NCBI GenBank assembly: GCA_947247005.1
Contig: OX365952.1
Span: 43,318,722 to 43,382,721, forward strand
From: Spisula solida
Lineage: Eukaryota; Mollusca; Bivalvia; Venerida; Mactridae
Length of the DNA: 64,000 nucleotides
Reading direction: 5' to 3'
Part shown: positions 50,639 through 62,250 of the stretch, piece by piece
Position numbering within the stretch: the first letter of the stretch is position 1
Layout of the letters: every line of letters begins with the position of its first letter
Notes under the pieces: model-generated
Told to the model about the DNA's origin: nothing
The model's input: only the letters and a program-made list of their open reading frames with translations
Databases searched by the model: none
Program-made: the position numbers and the translations under genes

Positions 50639-50868
50639 GAGTGCAATGCGCATGCTCACAAAGTTTTGTAAGACCTCCTTTAATTGGTCTGCGAAAAGCA
50701 CCGACGGAGGTGTGTCTGTCGCCGACTAATGAGACAAAGTCTTAGATAATTCCGTGAGCATGCGCGTTGGTCGGTCATGGATGTTTACGAACGATTGAAA
50801 ACGTATTGTGAAGAAAAAAAGGTTCGATTTGTTACATTTAATCTATTTGTCGACACTTTAAGGGTACC
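50547..50868. promoter_or_regulatory. Palindromic (mirror-image) promoter / first-exon region of the NHL gene
   Basis: Two arms of about 150 bp are inverted copies centred at 50707.5. Outer ends are GGTACCCTTAAAGTGTCGA on both strands. The shared block AATAGATTAAATGTAACAAA lies inside the intron. Each arm carries an ATG, 15 codons and the same AAG|GTTYGATTTG donor. The centre (CGACGGAGGTGTGTCTGTCG) is GC-richer and divergent. The minus-strand arm holds exon 1 of the NHL gene. Confidence 0.75.
50777..50821 (+). other. Mirror copy of NHL-gene exon 1 reading the other way
   Basis: ATG plus 14 codons (MDVYERLKTYCEEKK) then a GTTCGA donor. It has exactly the same length (45 nt) and phase as the minus-strand exon 50594-50638 (MAVESETTAKNVKKK), placed symmetrically about 50707.5. 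No downstream partner exon was recognised on the plus strand before 54.3 kb. It could be a real first exon of a rearranged gene or only a duplicated fragment. Confidence 0.4.
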
Positions 50869-51865
50869 GCATTATTCTATTTGATTTATTGGAACGAACT
50901 GTCGAAGGAATTTGTTCAATCATTACGATATCGTTGATAAACATTTATACAGAGTATATACACGTTGGACGTTTTATTCTCGTTAAAACAAGTTTGTTCC
51001 AGTTAACAGTTAAGTTAAAGTTACCGGTGCCGTGCATGAGCTGTACATCCACCTCTACCAAGATGTCCAAGTAGGATTTTGCGTGGAGTATTTCATTGAA
51101 GTTGAAGATAGTTGAACACACGGAGAATTTATGCAATCAGATCTTTTCGGAAAGGCATTTTGACAAGTTTTGTGACTGTTTGCGGTCGGATATTTCTTGC
51201 TGTGTGTAAATATATGTTATGACAGTGATTTTTCCTTAAAGAACAATCATTCCTCTCACCATTGACACCAAGATTGATAAGATCGGTGAATAAATGATGG
51301 ATTTATTGACATGATTGTATTCCCTACCGTCGGAGAATTCCGGTCCCTGTTAGTCACCTTACCAACTGGCTCTTGTTCCGTTTTAGTTTGACTGGCTTAA
51401 GCAGCAGACTTTCGGAATTGGATGCCCGGTTTTGTATTACATGTTCCTGTGCTAGTTTTTTATGTATGTTCCGCGCCTTTTCGAGTGAAGTTGTATATTT
51501 TCTGTGCCTTTTTGTTCTCGCGTGTCCCGCGGTTTCTGTTGGGGTCGGTACTACTTCCGGTAGTTTCGTATTTTGTTTAATTATTATAATATGGGTTTGT
51601 ATCTGGATTTAAACGCCAATTCCGTTTACAATCGAGTTTTTCATTTTTAAATAATCGATAATATGCCATAATTTCTCAGTATTTAATTTTTTGACCGGGG
51701 CCAAAAGGAGCTAGGAGTTAACTATTTATTCGTATTTGCCGGTTGTCCTCTTACTATTTCGTCCCAGCGGTTCGCATCCTACCGGGTTCGTTCATGAGTC
51801 TATGTACAGCTGTGGAGTTATGGATGTAGTGTTCTGTCCCCTGAGGTCATTTAATGTAGTTTTAA

Positions 51866-52012
51866 GTCCCCTACCGGTTTTTGACCGGAGGGGACTATTG
51901 GTTTGCCATCTGTCCGTCAGTTTTGGTTCTGACGAAAATTGTTGTTGATATGGCAACATACATATTGACTATGGCTTTACACCGGTGGGGGACTTCTGTA
52001 TTGCTTGCAATT
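51866..52012 (-). mobile_element. Dispersed repeat with CCGGT hairpin, short inverted copy
   Basis: AAGTCCCCTACCGGTTTTTG then ACCGGAGGGGACT opens it and GGGGGACTTCTGTATTGCTT closes it. It is the shortest copy and is opposite in orientation to the other two. Confidence 0.6.
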
Positions 52013-52069
52013 CAGTACGTCATATCTCGATTTGTTCAATTACGTCATTTTACTTAATGAAACTGGGTC

Positions 52070-52700
52070 ACTCGTTTTAAGGTTTTCAGATTTTTTGTTG
52101 CTGAAATCGGGCCTTTCAACGTTTTAATACTGTTACTTAACTTTTAGACTGTAGGCTGCTAAAACTATGTAGTTCAGCAGTTTTACTGTTGTTACTAGGT
52201 CATTCAGCGTGGGCTTTCTGCCTTTTGTTTGCTGAATCTTTTTTATTCAGTTTTTAACAATGAGACTAGGGGCGTTTAATTTTCTTGGTCGGTAGTGTGT
52301 TGGGCACTTCTTCGTTTTAAGATTTCTTACAGCTAAAGCGGGGCAATATAGTCCTTTTGCTGTGGAAACTGGGTCATTCAGCTAGTTAGTAGGTCATCCC
52401 ACTATACGGGCCTTTCAACGTTTTAATACTGTTATTTAACTTTTGAGACTAAAGGCTGCTATAACTATGTAGTTCAGCAGTTTTACTGTTGTTACTAGGT
52501 CATTCAGCGTAGGCATTCCGCCTTTTGGTTGCTGTATCTTTTCTACTGGGTCATTCAGCTAGTTATAATTTATTATACTTTTCGACAGCTTGGACTTGGG
52601 CGGATCTGCGCTTGTTTAGTTGGGCATTGTGCTTTGTGTGTTTTTAATGTTTTCTGTGCTCGGCTGGTTAAGTTGAGTGCTGCCTTCCCTGTCTGACTTA
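52070..52700 (+). mobile_element. Dispersed repeat family, long copy 3 with internal duplication
   Basis: CGGGCCTTTCAACGTTTTAA through TAGGTCATTCAGCGT is present twice (about 52107-52215 and 52407-52515). The same end GAGTGCTGCCTTCCCTGTCT, GACTTAATAT follows. Intergenic. Confidence 0.7.
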
Positions 52701-54277
52701 ATATACTCTTCTTGTAGTAGATAGAGTAATATTTATTTTCCGGACCATAAAATCGCATCGAGGGCCTGTGGGGACGATGGGTGCCAATGCATGGTCGAGC
52801 AATTCCAAGTACGAATGCGGAATGGTCAATTCACACTTTGAACAAATGGAACTATCGCGCATTAAACAACATTAAGCGTTCGCAAAACACTGTAAATGGT
52901 AAATGCCTACCTATTGAAGATATATCAGCATCATTGATGAGTTGTCATAGGCTTAACGACCCGTTTTGTTGCAATTTGTTTTGCTTCAGAAGTTGACACG
53001 ATCTAGCAGAATTAAATGGTTCAGTCCATTGTAATTTCAAGTGTACCCAGCCCTTTAAAATACAACTCACGAATGACGTGCATGAAAAGCAAGCATATTA
53101 TGGATCAGTTATAGGATTTACATTATAAAATATATCATAAATAATAAGAACTTAAAAACTAACATGTTAGTACAAAACTGTAATCACCACAGAATATGTG
53201 TCTCCCCTTAAGTTAATGGACGAGCCCAAACGCGCCAACCGGTAAAATGCTATAAACCAACCCAACCGTTTCGTGAACTGTCCGATTCGTGCTAACTGTG
53301 ATTCGCGTCTATTTCGGCGGATATTTCTACTTTCCGAAAGACTAGATCTTATATTTGTGTGCGATTATTACATCTTATTAAATCAGGATCAAAACCAGAG
53401 GTTTGTCCTTACCAGACTCTAAGCCCTGACAAACTCGTGTAAAGACATTTATAAGATAATCACAGTCAGTTTGCATACTGCACAAGTTAGGCCTACAGTA
53501 TGCACAAGTTAGGCCTACATATAATTTTGTATCAAACTATGTCAATGTTAACCCACAGAATAGTTTTATAAAGTAAAACTAATTGAATCTCGATCTCAAA
53601 GTTTGTGGTCTTATTGGACAAAAAAATGAAATATTGTTTGTTTGTTTGTTTCCCTTTCCCTTCCTAGGGCTACTCGAGTCAAAAGTCCCCTATCCCCAAA
53701 TGATATTTTTGGACCTTCCGAAAAAAGAAATATTATTATAAATAAAAAAAACAAGTTGAAGTGCGAAAAGTCACAATGTATTCAAAATTCATTACAAAAA
53801 CAGTAGAACTATAGTCCAGTTAGGATAATGTGACAGTGACGTTGCAGTTTATGTGTACGCAAAAAATCACAACCATTGTCTAAACAGGTAGAGCAAAGTT
53901 TGGCATTGAAATTATAGTTGTTTGTACCGTATAAGCCTTTATAATTGGTTTTACACCGTTATAATGGACTCGACCGCTGCGTCACTGGATTTTTATCCTG
54001 ACTGGACTATAGTTAAGTACATAGGCTAAACAAAAATTATTCGGACTATAGATCTATATATATTGAATTTGTTTACCTACCTACCCAACCCTAATTGGCA
54101 AGGGTCGGGAAGGGGGAAACAAACGATATTCTATATTGGCCTTGAATCACTTTATTAACCATTGTTCACCTTACAAGTACAGCAAATGTGACATTGAATT
54201 CCTCTTATCTCTTTCTATAAATAAAGCAAATTAAGTTCAACTTTTAGTTCCACAAAATAACAACGAACCTAGTACAT

Positions 54278-54286
54278 TTATATAAG
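54278..54286 (+). promoter_or_regulatory. TATA-box candidate for the secreted NHR gene
   Basis: TTATATAAG lies about 35 bp before the ATG at 54318, which would give a very short leader. The position fits a TATA-driven gene but no transcript evidence is available; longer 5' UTR alternatives are possible. Confidence 0.35.
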
Positions 54287-54317
54287 TGTAAACATTTAAC
54301 AAAAAAGAAGAGGGAAA

Positions 54318-57300
54318 ATGAAGCATGTTATTGTTTGCGCGTATATCGTAACATTCATATGCCAATCAGCCACAGGCGACCACACGGAACTTGGTAAGCG
54401 TGTTAACATTTCATAAGGAAAGATACGGCATTCATGTGTAATTTAATTAATTAATGTTGAACGTAAGGGTGAATTAATGTTACTTTGGTTGCCAATTCAT
54501 GAACCTAAAGTAAATTATTTTGATCATCAAAGTTTTCGACAAAATATCAAAACACTTATAAAATAGAAACCAAAGTTGTCAAATACGTTTTCTTTTAGAA
54601 TTCTGTCTTAGAAACACACCGTTCATGTATTTCGTACAATAGTCATGTATATATAGAGGATATTTGTTTGTTTTGATTGAATATGGTTTATATCTCATCG
54701 TGTAGTGATAAAATTCAATATTTTCAAGAGCGCGTAGCGCGAGTGAAAATATTAAAATTTTATCACTACAAGATGAGATATTAACCATATTCAATCAAAA
54801 CAAACAAATATTCTATTTATTTAATGCTTATATGGTGTCAAAACTGGTACTATTTATGCCAAATTACCACTGTGGTTAGGCTACGTATGAATATGTTATT
54901 CCATTCACATTTTTCACTTCAAAATCCGCCATCTTGGATTATGGTGAATAGGTGAAAACGACTTTTTTGAGAATTTTACATTAAATCATACACCAACTTG
55001 TAGTAAATGCTCTAACTAAGAATAAAAACCCCCACATGACATGTTTCCGTTCAGTAATAAAAAAGTTACAGACATTTTAGTGTTGAGATTTTGGTAAATT
55101 AAAGTAGTCCCTGTGAGGGGGCGGAGCTTATATCAGTCACATTGTAGGTGATAACCAGTGACTGATATAGGTTTTATTTCACTGATAGAACTCCATATCT
55201 CATCAGTTAGCATTAAATAAATATTCTTTATTTGAGTCTCATTCACATATATACAGTTACAATCATATTAAATATCATAAACATTATTATGTGACCATTC
55301 TTATATAGAATTATAAGAGACTATTAACATTCACGACAGTATTGCAATTTAAAAAGGCACTTATATACATGTATACACATATTTTTAATATATTAATTAT
55401 TATTAAAAATGTAGTAATATAGTATATGTAATAAAAATAACACGTTAAACATAAAAATCATAAAAGGGTTACACGTGACAGACGTGTAACAGGAAAAAAA
55501 TACAGTTAGCATGCTAAAATCATACTATCTATACTATCTACATATAAAAGAATTTCTACGATTTAAAATATAACAGCAGGTTTTGGCACTTAAACGAATC
55601 AAATCTGGGTGAGTAAATATTACGACCAGTTTATCATGGTCTGACAAATTATAAAATATATCACATACTTCTGTAGCTCGTTCTATTAGAGTATTACGTA
55701 TGTCGTCATATAAACTGCAATAAAGCAGCACATGGCATTCATCTTCGACACATACATTACAGAAAGGACAGGTTCTTTCATGTAAAGGTAACCTTTCATA
55801 TCTACCGGTTTCCAGCCTAATTGGTGCCACGCCACATCTGAATTTACAAAAAGCAGATCTATGACTAAACGGCATGATCATTTTACAGTATTTTTCAACA
55901 TTCATTTGTTGTTTAAATAAGGCATAGGTGCGTAATTTATTCCCACCATTACCATTTCGGCTAGAAACCTGTTGTACAGAATTAAGCCATTCTATTTTAA
56001 AAATATTGAACATGCGTTCCTCCACAGAGCGTTTAAAGCTATGTTTCGGTATGACTATATTGATGTCACTGTAATGATACAAATCAAGCTCAAACAATTT
56101 CCGCTTAACATTGTAATGCCAGTTTTTACAAGAATGGTTTGCTAGAGATGTTGCCCAGAGTGCTATACGTTTAGTGAGACGAGATGCGTGTAGTGAATTT
56201 AGCCTTGTCCAGTATGTAGAGATACAGCTCCACTGTCGAACTATAGGTGGCTTCCATGCCATTTCTCCAACAACGGCCGCATTCGGAGTATACTTGCCAA
56301 CCCCTAAGAAATAACGCATAGCTTTATTTTGGATAGCATTGATACATGAGAAGGTATTTTGTCCCCAAATGGCGGCACCATACGCAATAACAGGCCAGAC
56401 AACTGAATCATACAGTTTGGTAAAAACATTATACGGAACTCCACCCAACAATTTGCATTTTGCAATAACCAAACCGAGAGCTCGATTAGCACTCTGAGCA
56501 ACAACTTTAGCAGTAATATCATAATTGAAATGTTCGTTAAGAACAATACCAAGATAGTTCAAGTTCAAGAAATTTTAATGGCATAAACATATATACATGT
56601 TTGTCGCCACAAACAACTGGCGTTGAAAATATACAAATCAAATACAAAGAAATACAGTAGAAATTGGAAATACAGAAAAGCATGAGTAATATTATTCATA
56701 CATACACAATTATATAATATCTTACACACATACATTAAAATATGCATACATTATTTACAAATATAACGTGTACTTAGTAACAACATTTAACAAATTATTA
56801 CCACATCTAAAAATAGCATCCGTTTTCTCGCATGAATTCGGACGAAAATGAACAATGTTACTCTTCGTGCAATTGATAGACATATCATTAATGTTACACC
56901 AGTCATTTAAAGCATTTAGCAAAAATTGTAAATCTGTACTAGTTTCTGCCAACAGTACTATGTCATCTGCATACAATAGTATGCAGATACGATCGCCATC
57001 TAAATTCACACCAATATCAAAAGATTTTAAATAAATGGCCAGATCATTTATGTATAAATTAAACAAAATAGGTGACAATATACAACCTTGTCTCAATCCA
57101 CAATTAATATCAAACCATTCAGTTTTAAACTGATTAACTCGAACACATGAAGATACGGACGAATACAGACTTTTTATTGCACAAAACATGTTTCCGGAGA
57201 TACATGCAGCCTTAATCTTTATCCACAATTTTTGTCTATTAATAAAATCATATGCTTTACTAAAATCGATAAAAGCGCAAAACGTTGATAAGTTTTTCTT

Positions 57301-58771
57301 TTTTCTGCAGTCTAAAATGCTTGTTAAAGACAAAATATGATCAGTAGTGCTGCGGTGTTTACGGAAACCGTTCTGTTCATCAACAATTTTATCATTATCT
57401 TCAGCCCATTTACTAAGTCTTGTGTTGAGAACACTACAATACATTTTATACATAGATGATGCTAAAGAAATGCCTCGATATGAGAGTGGATCTCTGGGAT
57501 CAGCAGTAGACGACTTGGGTATTGGATTAATAATTGATTTCCCCCAGACTGATGGAACAACTCCAGTGGGTAAAACAAACATTAAATAATGAATGTAAAA
57601 ACAAGACTGATGTGTCCGTTTTCAACACCTCACTAGGAATACCATCAACACCACAGGCTTTACCTCTCTTAGCACCATCCAAAGCCTTTTTAACTTCCAA
57701 AAAAGATATATTATCATTAAAAGATTCATTATCCGGTTCCATAAAATCATCACACTCCTGACTAGTGTTGTTAACTGTGTGAGTTTTGTTTAATAAAGTG
57801 CTAAAATCAGCTTTCCATTTTTGTATTAAAATTTAAAACTGTACGTGCACCAAACATGGTCCCCTGCAACCAACTGACAACATTTTCTTATAAAACAATG
57901 TGCAATGAAAGATGACAGTTGAATTACCTAGTTTCTAGTACATGTACCAATAATGTCATTCGGGCGCTTTCACCGACTCAAATAACCGGACGAGCTTTTA
58001 ATAAGAATATGGCCACTCTGTGAAAATGACTTAGTACATAGACGGATTTTCCTGACTATACAGGTCATGATTATGCTTGACAGCCCATTTCAGATACGGG
58101 TATATGCCCTTAAACAAACCCTTAAGTTGTAATTGACAAAATTTACCGTTATACATGTATTTTTGTTTCTAGTCATAATGCTCACATTTTTACGTATAAT
58201 TTTACAAATGTATACGGTACTGGGAGTGAGGATATGTTTCATTGTCGTAGGCTTGTAAGTGGAATATATACACGAGGTTTCTTTATCTACAATTTCAGGT
58301 GATATAAAGTTCGACCAAGCTCATGGTCCTAAAATCGAACTTCTGGAAAACGACACGGTTGCCAGGAGATACGAGGGCTACTGCTGGTCAATTTGCTTCA
58401 GTGATCGTCCACTCAAGATCAACCAGACACTTCATTTCAACATAACCGAAATCGAATCTGGTTGGATGGCCAATCTCAACGTTGGGATTATGTACGGCTC
58501 ACCCGATGCTCTTCCTCTGGGTTCACTGGTCACGTGTGATGGTAACGCCAGCGTCTCACTAAACAACACTGAGGTGTTCATATTTCAGAAATTTTATTCG
58601 GCGGATAATATTTACGAATTTCGAATTGATCCCGATGGAAATGCACATTTGACACCAAATGTGACCTCCGATGATATCATATTTACAGGTGTAGACGTCA
58701 AGAAGACTTTCTGGGCTATTTTCAATGTATTTGGTGATAGCAAAGCAGTTAAATTGTTAGGAACAAGTTAA
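54318..58771 (+). CDS. Secreted single Neuralized-homology (NHR) domain glycoprotein
   Basis: Two exons, 54318-54393 and 58299-58771, join in phase 1 across GTAAGC/TTTCAG to give 182 residues. Exon 1 encodes a signal peptide (MKHVIVCAYIVTFICQSATG, cleavage likely near residue 20). Exon 2 is almost entirely one NHR domain. The clues are the F-x-x-x-HG-x-x-I/V-x-L start (FDQAHGPKIELL), an RRYEGYCWSICFSDRPL block, GWMANLNVGIMYGSPDALPL, and FRIDPDGNAHL before the final strands. Six N-glycosylation sequons (NDT, NQT, NIT, NAS, NNT, NVT) support secretion. Neuralized-family NHR domains are usually intracellular in multi-domain E3 proteins, so a free secreted NHR domain is unusual. A TATATAAG box lies about 35 bp before the ATG. 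AATAAA-like signals follow the stop directly (58771-58783) and at 58854. The intron holds a LINE on the opposite strand. Confidence 0.85.
54660..54812. mobile_element. Near-perfect hairpin element
   Basis: Arms of about 68 bp (ATATTTGTTTGTTTTGATTG ... and its complement) flank a loop GAGCGCGTAGCGCGAG. A looser inverted relation continues to about 55230 (AAGCATTAAATAAATA both ways). MITE-like, in the intron of the secreted NHR gene. Confidence 0.75.
55534..57822 (-). mobile_element. Non-LTR retrotransposon (LINE) ORF2 fragment, 5' truncated and broken
   Basis: Reverse-transcriptase coding sequence on the minus strand, inside the intron of the secreted NHR gene. Reading 5' to 3' it shows GKACGVDGIPSEVL, an RGISL block, FCAFIDFSKAYD (motif A), GLRQGCILSP (motif B) and YADDIVLLAE (motif C with the catalytic Asp pair). 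The thumb and C-terminal region follow (YLGIVLNEHF, SYDSVVWPVIAYGAAIWG-like). A C-x2-C...H-x4-C knuckle (CPFCNVCVEDECHVLLYC) precedes the stop at 55534. The endonuclease domain is absent: similarity begins abruptly near 57822. Two breaks are visible, a frame change at about 57580 and an insertion of about 190 bp at 56560-56757. A short hairpin (GGTTACACGTGACAGACGTG) near 55466 is in the probable 3' UTR. The clade (CR1/Jockey-like or I-like) cannot be fixed by eye. It is not mobile as it stands. Confidence 0.9.
56560..56757 (-). mobile_element. LINE 3'-tail insertion inside the older LINE
   Basis: About 190 bp of AT-rich sequence interrupts the reverse-transcriptase frame between its palm/thumb part and YLGIVL. 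Read on the minus strand it ends with GCCATTAAAATTTCTTGAAC and a short TTGAAC repeat. That is the kind of simple-repeat tail that ends many RTE/CR1-type LINEs. It is best read as a short 5'-truncated LINE insertion in the same orientation. No clear target-site duplication was found. Confidence 0.5.
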
Positions 58772-60200
58772 ATAAAATAAAACGGAAATGATACACGATC
58801 AACAGTTTTCTTGGATAAATCTAGGACTGACAATAAGCTTGTATTCAGTCCCAGAATAAATGTACGATTTTATCATGTTGATTGGTGTAACGCTCGGACG
58901 GAACTTTTAGACCAACTCAATAATAAGACTACGTATTTAGGGTTCCCAAGACATAAGGTTTTACTGTAAATGGCTTTGGCACACATCACTTTTAGTTTTA
59001 TTGCACAGCACTTTTACACATAAACAGTACACTTCTTAAATGATGTATATAGTGTATGAATGCATTAACTCGCTACATGTACTTGTCGATTTAAATGCGT
59101 AAAATGTATTATATGTTTAATACACGACAATACGATCACCGCACGACAGCCCTACGGTGACCAGTTATCGTACATCCTTTGCATCGAGACCCGTCGCACA
59201 CCCGTCGTGCGACAATTCAAGTATCCTTGTAGAGAGTAAGGTTCATCAACTTTTACTGAGTCGGTGACCAACCCAAAGAAATACGTTGTTTGAGTGCCAG
59301 TACATTGGTCAGCACTTGGGCAATTTGTTCATATAACTTGTATATAATGGTGATATTTATTTTATGAGGGATGTCCAACAATAAATACAATTGTGTATAC
59401 TTTCAATTTATTTAGAAATGTTATTTGTTAATATATTTGCATATAGTATTTCGTTTGTATATTACCAATAGATATAAGTAAGGTTGGTACTAACGGATAT
59501 TTTCACAATGCTACTTGTTCATGAACTTAGATGACCCTCGTAGAATATTCTTTTTAAAAAGATTAGACGAACGGAAATCGAGCTATAACTCTCTAATGAG
59601 TCACAAAGCAGAGAAAAGCACTTAATATCATTATGGTGCATAGCTCTTGTACAATAATGATATAAGCTAGAAATCAACAGAAATGATCGGTTTCGACCTA
59701 ATATAGAGTAACGAAAACATCAACGAAAATTTGTGTACGTTATTTTTGCATACGATGGACAATAATGAAAGAAGCATCGTTATTGACAGTTGGTTATTGG
59801 CGTAATATGTAGCGATCAAATAAATAGAAAACCTGATTTTGTGTCACGTAGCAATTACTTACAATGTAATAACATTACATTAACAAGTAAATATTGATAT
59901 TAACACGATTCTAACATAAACGTACATTGTCTTATGATAGTCAAGCTATCCGCACAAACATAACAGACGCTGGGTAATTGGTTTGATATTGACGGTTAGG
60001 GATGGGATATTGATATTATACGTATTATCAAAACACTGACGTAACGCACAAAATTGTCCAGGAACCACTAAATGTTGCGTTAAATGATGATGTTTGTTGA
60101 CTTTACGCGGAGTGCATTCATACACAAGTTTCCATCCCATGACTGTACATTAAGGTCTTTTTGCATCAACTAGCGATAGGCGGTTATACCATTACAGTTA

Positions 60201-60396
60201 CAGTATATTCCCGGGTGTTTTATTGCTCCGCCCAGCACGACGCATTGATTTAAGATAAGATAGTGCAGCCTAATTAAGATCGATACAATACATGTACGCA
60301 GTATATTCCCGGGTGTTTTATTGCTCCGCCCAGCACGACGCATTGATTTAAGATAAGATAGTGCAGCCTAATTAAGATCGATACAATACATGTACG
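60201..60396. repeat. 98-bp tandem duplication
   Basis: CAGTATATTCCCGGGTGTTT through ACAATACATGTACGC is present twice, at 60201 and 60299, with almost no differences. It is a recent duplication in the intergenic region. Confidence 0.92.
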
Positions 60397-61865
60397 CGTA
60401 TGCATATTTATCGATTAGTGAAATTTATACATGTATATAGTAACTGGTATTTGTTGAAAGATTTAATCTTTGGAATTGAACTTGATAAAACTAAATAGAA
60501 TAAAGATAATTTATATAATTATATGATTTCAAAATACTCGATTATATAATTATGCTATTAATTAAGTCATGTCTAATTTTATTCTTTGAGTATATAGTAT
60601 TTACTGTAAAAAATAGTTGTTAAAAACGTCGCGTCACAAGTTGGAGCTATTTTACTTTTAGGGCGATTTTATTTCTTATCATTGATTCGTCGCTTAAACT
60701 ATTTAATGTTATATATCATTTTAAAGAGAAACAAATTTTGTACACGGGTGATTAACTTTCCATTTTAAATGCTTCATTATGAAGACGTTAAATTTATACG
60801 AAGTGCGCATGAAACGTAGAAAATAGTTTGTAGAGATGTAACATTCTTTTGCAAGTATTTGAAGTAAAACCACAATTTAACTTATACATCCGTGTCGAAA
60901 TACATCAATATTTGGCGTGTAAAGTATTCGAACAACGTACTAATGATGGAATTTCTGTAAATTTACATTATGGAACAGGAACTTGGATAAAAACGATGTT
61001 TTCCAGAAAAAATGCGTGTAGAGATTTCAAATTATGACGCGTTTCAATCACGGATAAGAATTTGAAATGTAAATTACACCAATCATTTTTAACGCACGTG
61101 TTCAATATTTGATTATAAAAATAGTCTCTTTTTCTAGATCAATAATATATGAAAACTTAATTGAGAATATAACATAAACAACGCGGTTTTCTCGTTTTTC
61201 AATGTCTACAGAAAATGTCCCATTGACATTAAAATTACGTTAACTTTGTTATGTTAACCGTGATCTTTATAACTTCTTCATTTTAATGTTTTCATTGTTT
61301 AAGAAAACGATTGAATATATGGAATAGTGTTTTTCTTCTTAATCTGTACATGTATTTTAATTTTTCCTGTGACAAAGCGTTACCAAATGCTATGTAATAA
61401 TCGATGTCTACACAAAATGTCCCACGTCACTTTTTTGGCGACGTTTACGTTGTACTTACTTTACTGAAATATAAACTAGTAACAAATGATGATGTCTTTT
61501 CGAAGTGAAATGTTAGCGCTTTTAGACAACGCGAAAACTACTGGCCACATAATTATAGTTAATTGTGTTAAAATTACCCGATAGTTATTTCTAGGTCATC
61601 CATCGACTTTGCCTTTAAAAATGTCTGAATTTGAATAATTACAATTCGATTATGTAACAAAAAACTATCACGATTTACGAGTAGTTACCAATTCCGCCAA
61701 AGTTTATGGTTAATAATAATGATACATCCGGATCATGTTCGGATCCCTGACACTGTATTTTAGTCGCGCGCATTAATTTGTCGTAACCCGTTAACTATAT
61801 TACATGTATATTCATATTATAAGCATACACTTGTCTTGAGCGTTCAATTTTGCTAATATAATGAA

Positions 61866-62250
61866 TAGCAAACTGGACCCGTGTATCCGTATCAAGCAAC
61901 CATCTGTTTTAAGCAACCAATGTTGTTATGTGATTGAATATAGCCAGATGGACCCGTGTATCCGTATCAAGCAACCGTCTGTTTTAAGCGTTCAATGTTG
62001 TTATGTGATTGAATACAGCCAGATGGACCCGTGTATCCGTATCAAGCAACCATCTGTTTTAAGCGTCTTATGTTGTTAAGCGATTCGGAATACAGTCAGA
62101 TGGACCCGTGTATCCGTATCACGCAACCATCTGTTTTAAGCGTCTTATGTTGTTAAGTGATTGAAAACAGTCATATGGACCCGTGTATCCGTATCAAGCA
62201 ACCATCTGTTTTTAACATCCAATGTTGTTTTAAATGATTGAATACAGCCA
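61866..62250. repeat. 75-bp tandem repeat, five copies
   Basis: GGACCCGTGTATCCGTATCA starts at 61875, 61950, 62025, 62102 and 62177. The first three units keep one frame open because 75 is a multiple of three. There is no other sign of coding. Confidence 0.9.

Larger units (their letters stand above)
50869..54277. other. Intergenic region between the NHL gene and the secreted NHR gene (divergent)
   Basis: It contains the CCGGT-hairpin repeat (51866) and the long dispersed repeat (52070-52700). An AT-rich repeat with TTTCCCTTTCCCTTCC and CTACCTACCC phrases (53600-54130) shares wording with 34900-35220. The short open frames have no similarity to known families. Confidence 0.5.

Noticed and set aside
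51373..51612. 79-codon hydrophobic plus-strand frame as partner of the mirrored first exon
   Set aside because: No acceptor in the right phase was evident and the composition looks like chance; no family similarity.
61861..62079. 72-codon frame with 25-residue repeats
   Set aside because: Produced by the 75-bp tandem repeat; the frame breaks at the 77-bp spacing of the fourth unit.
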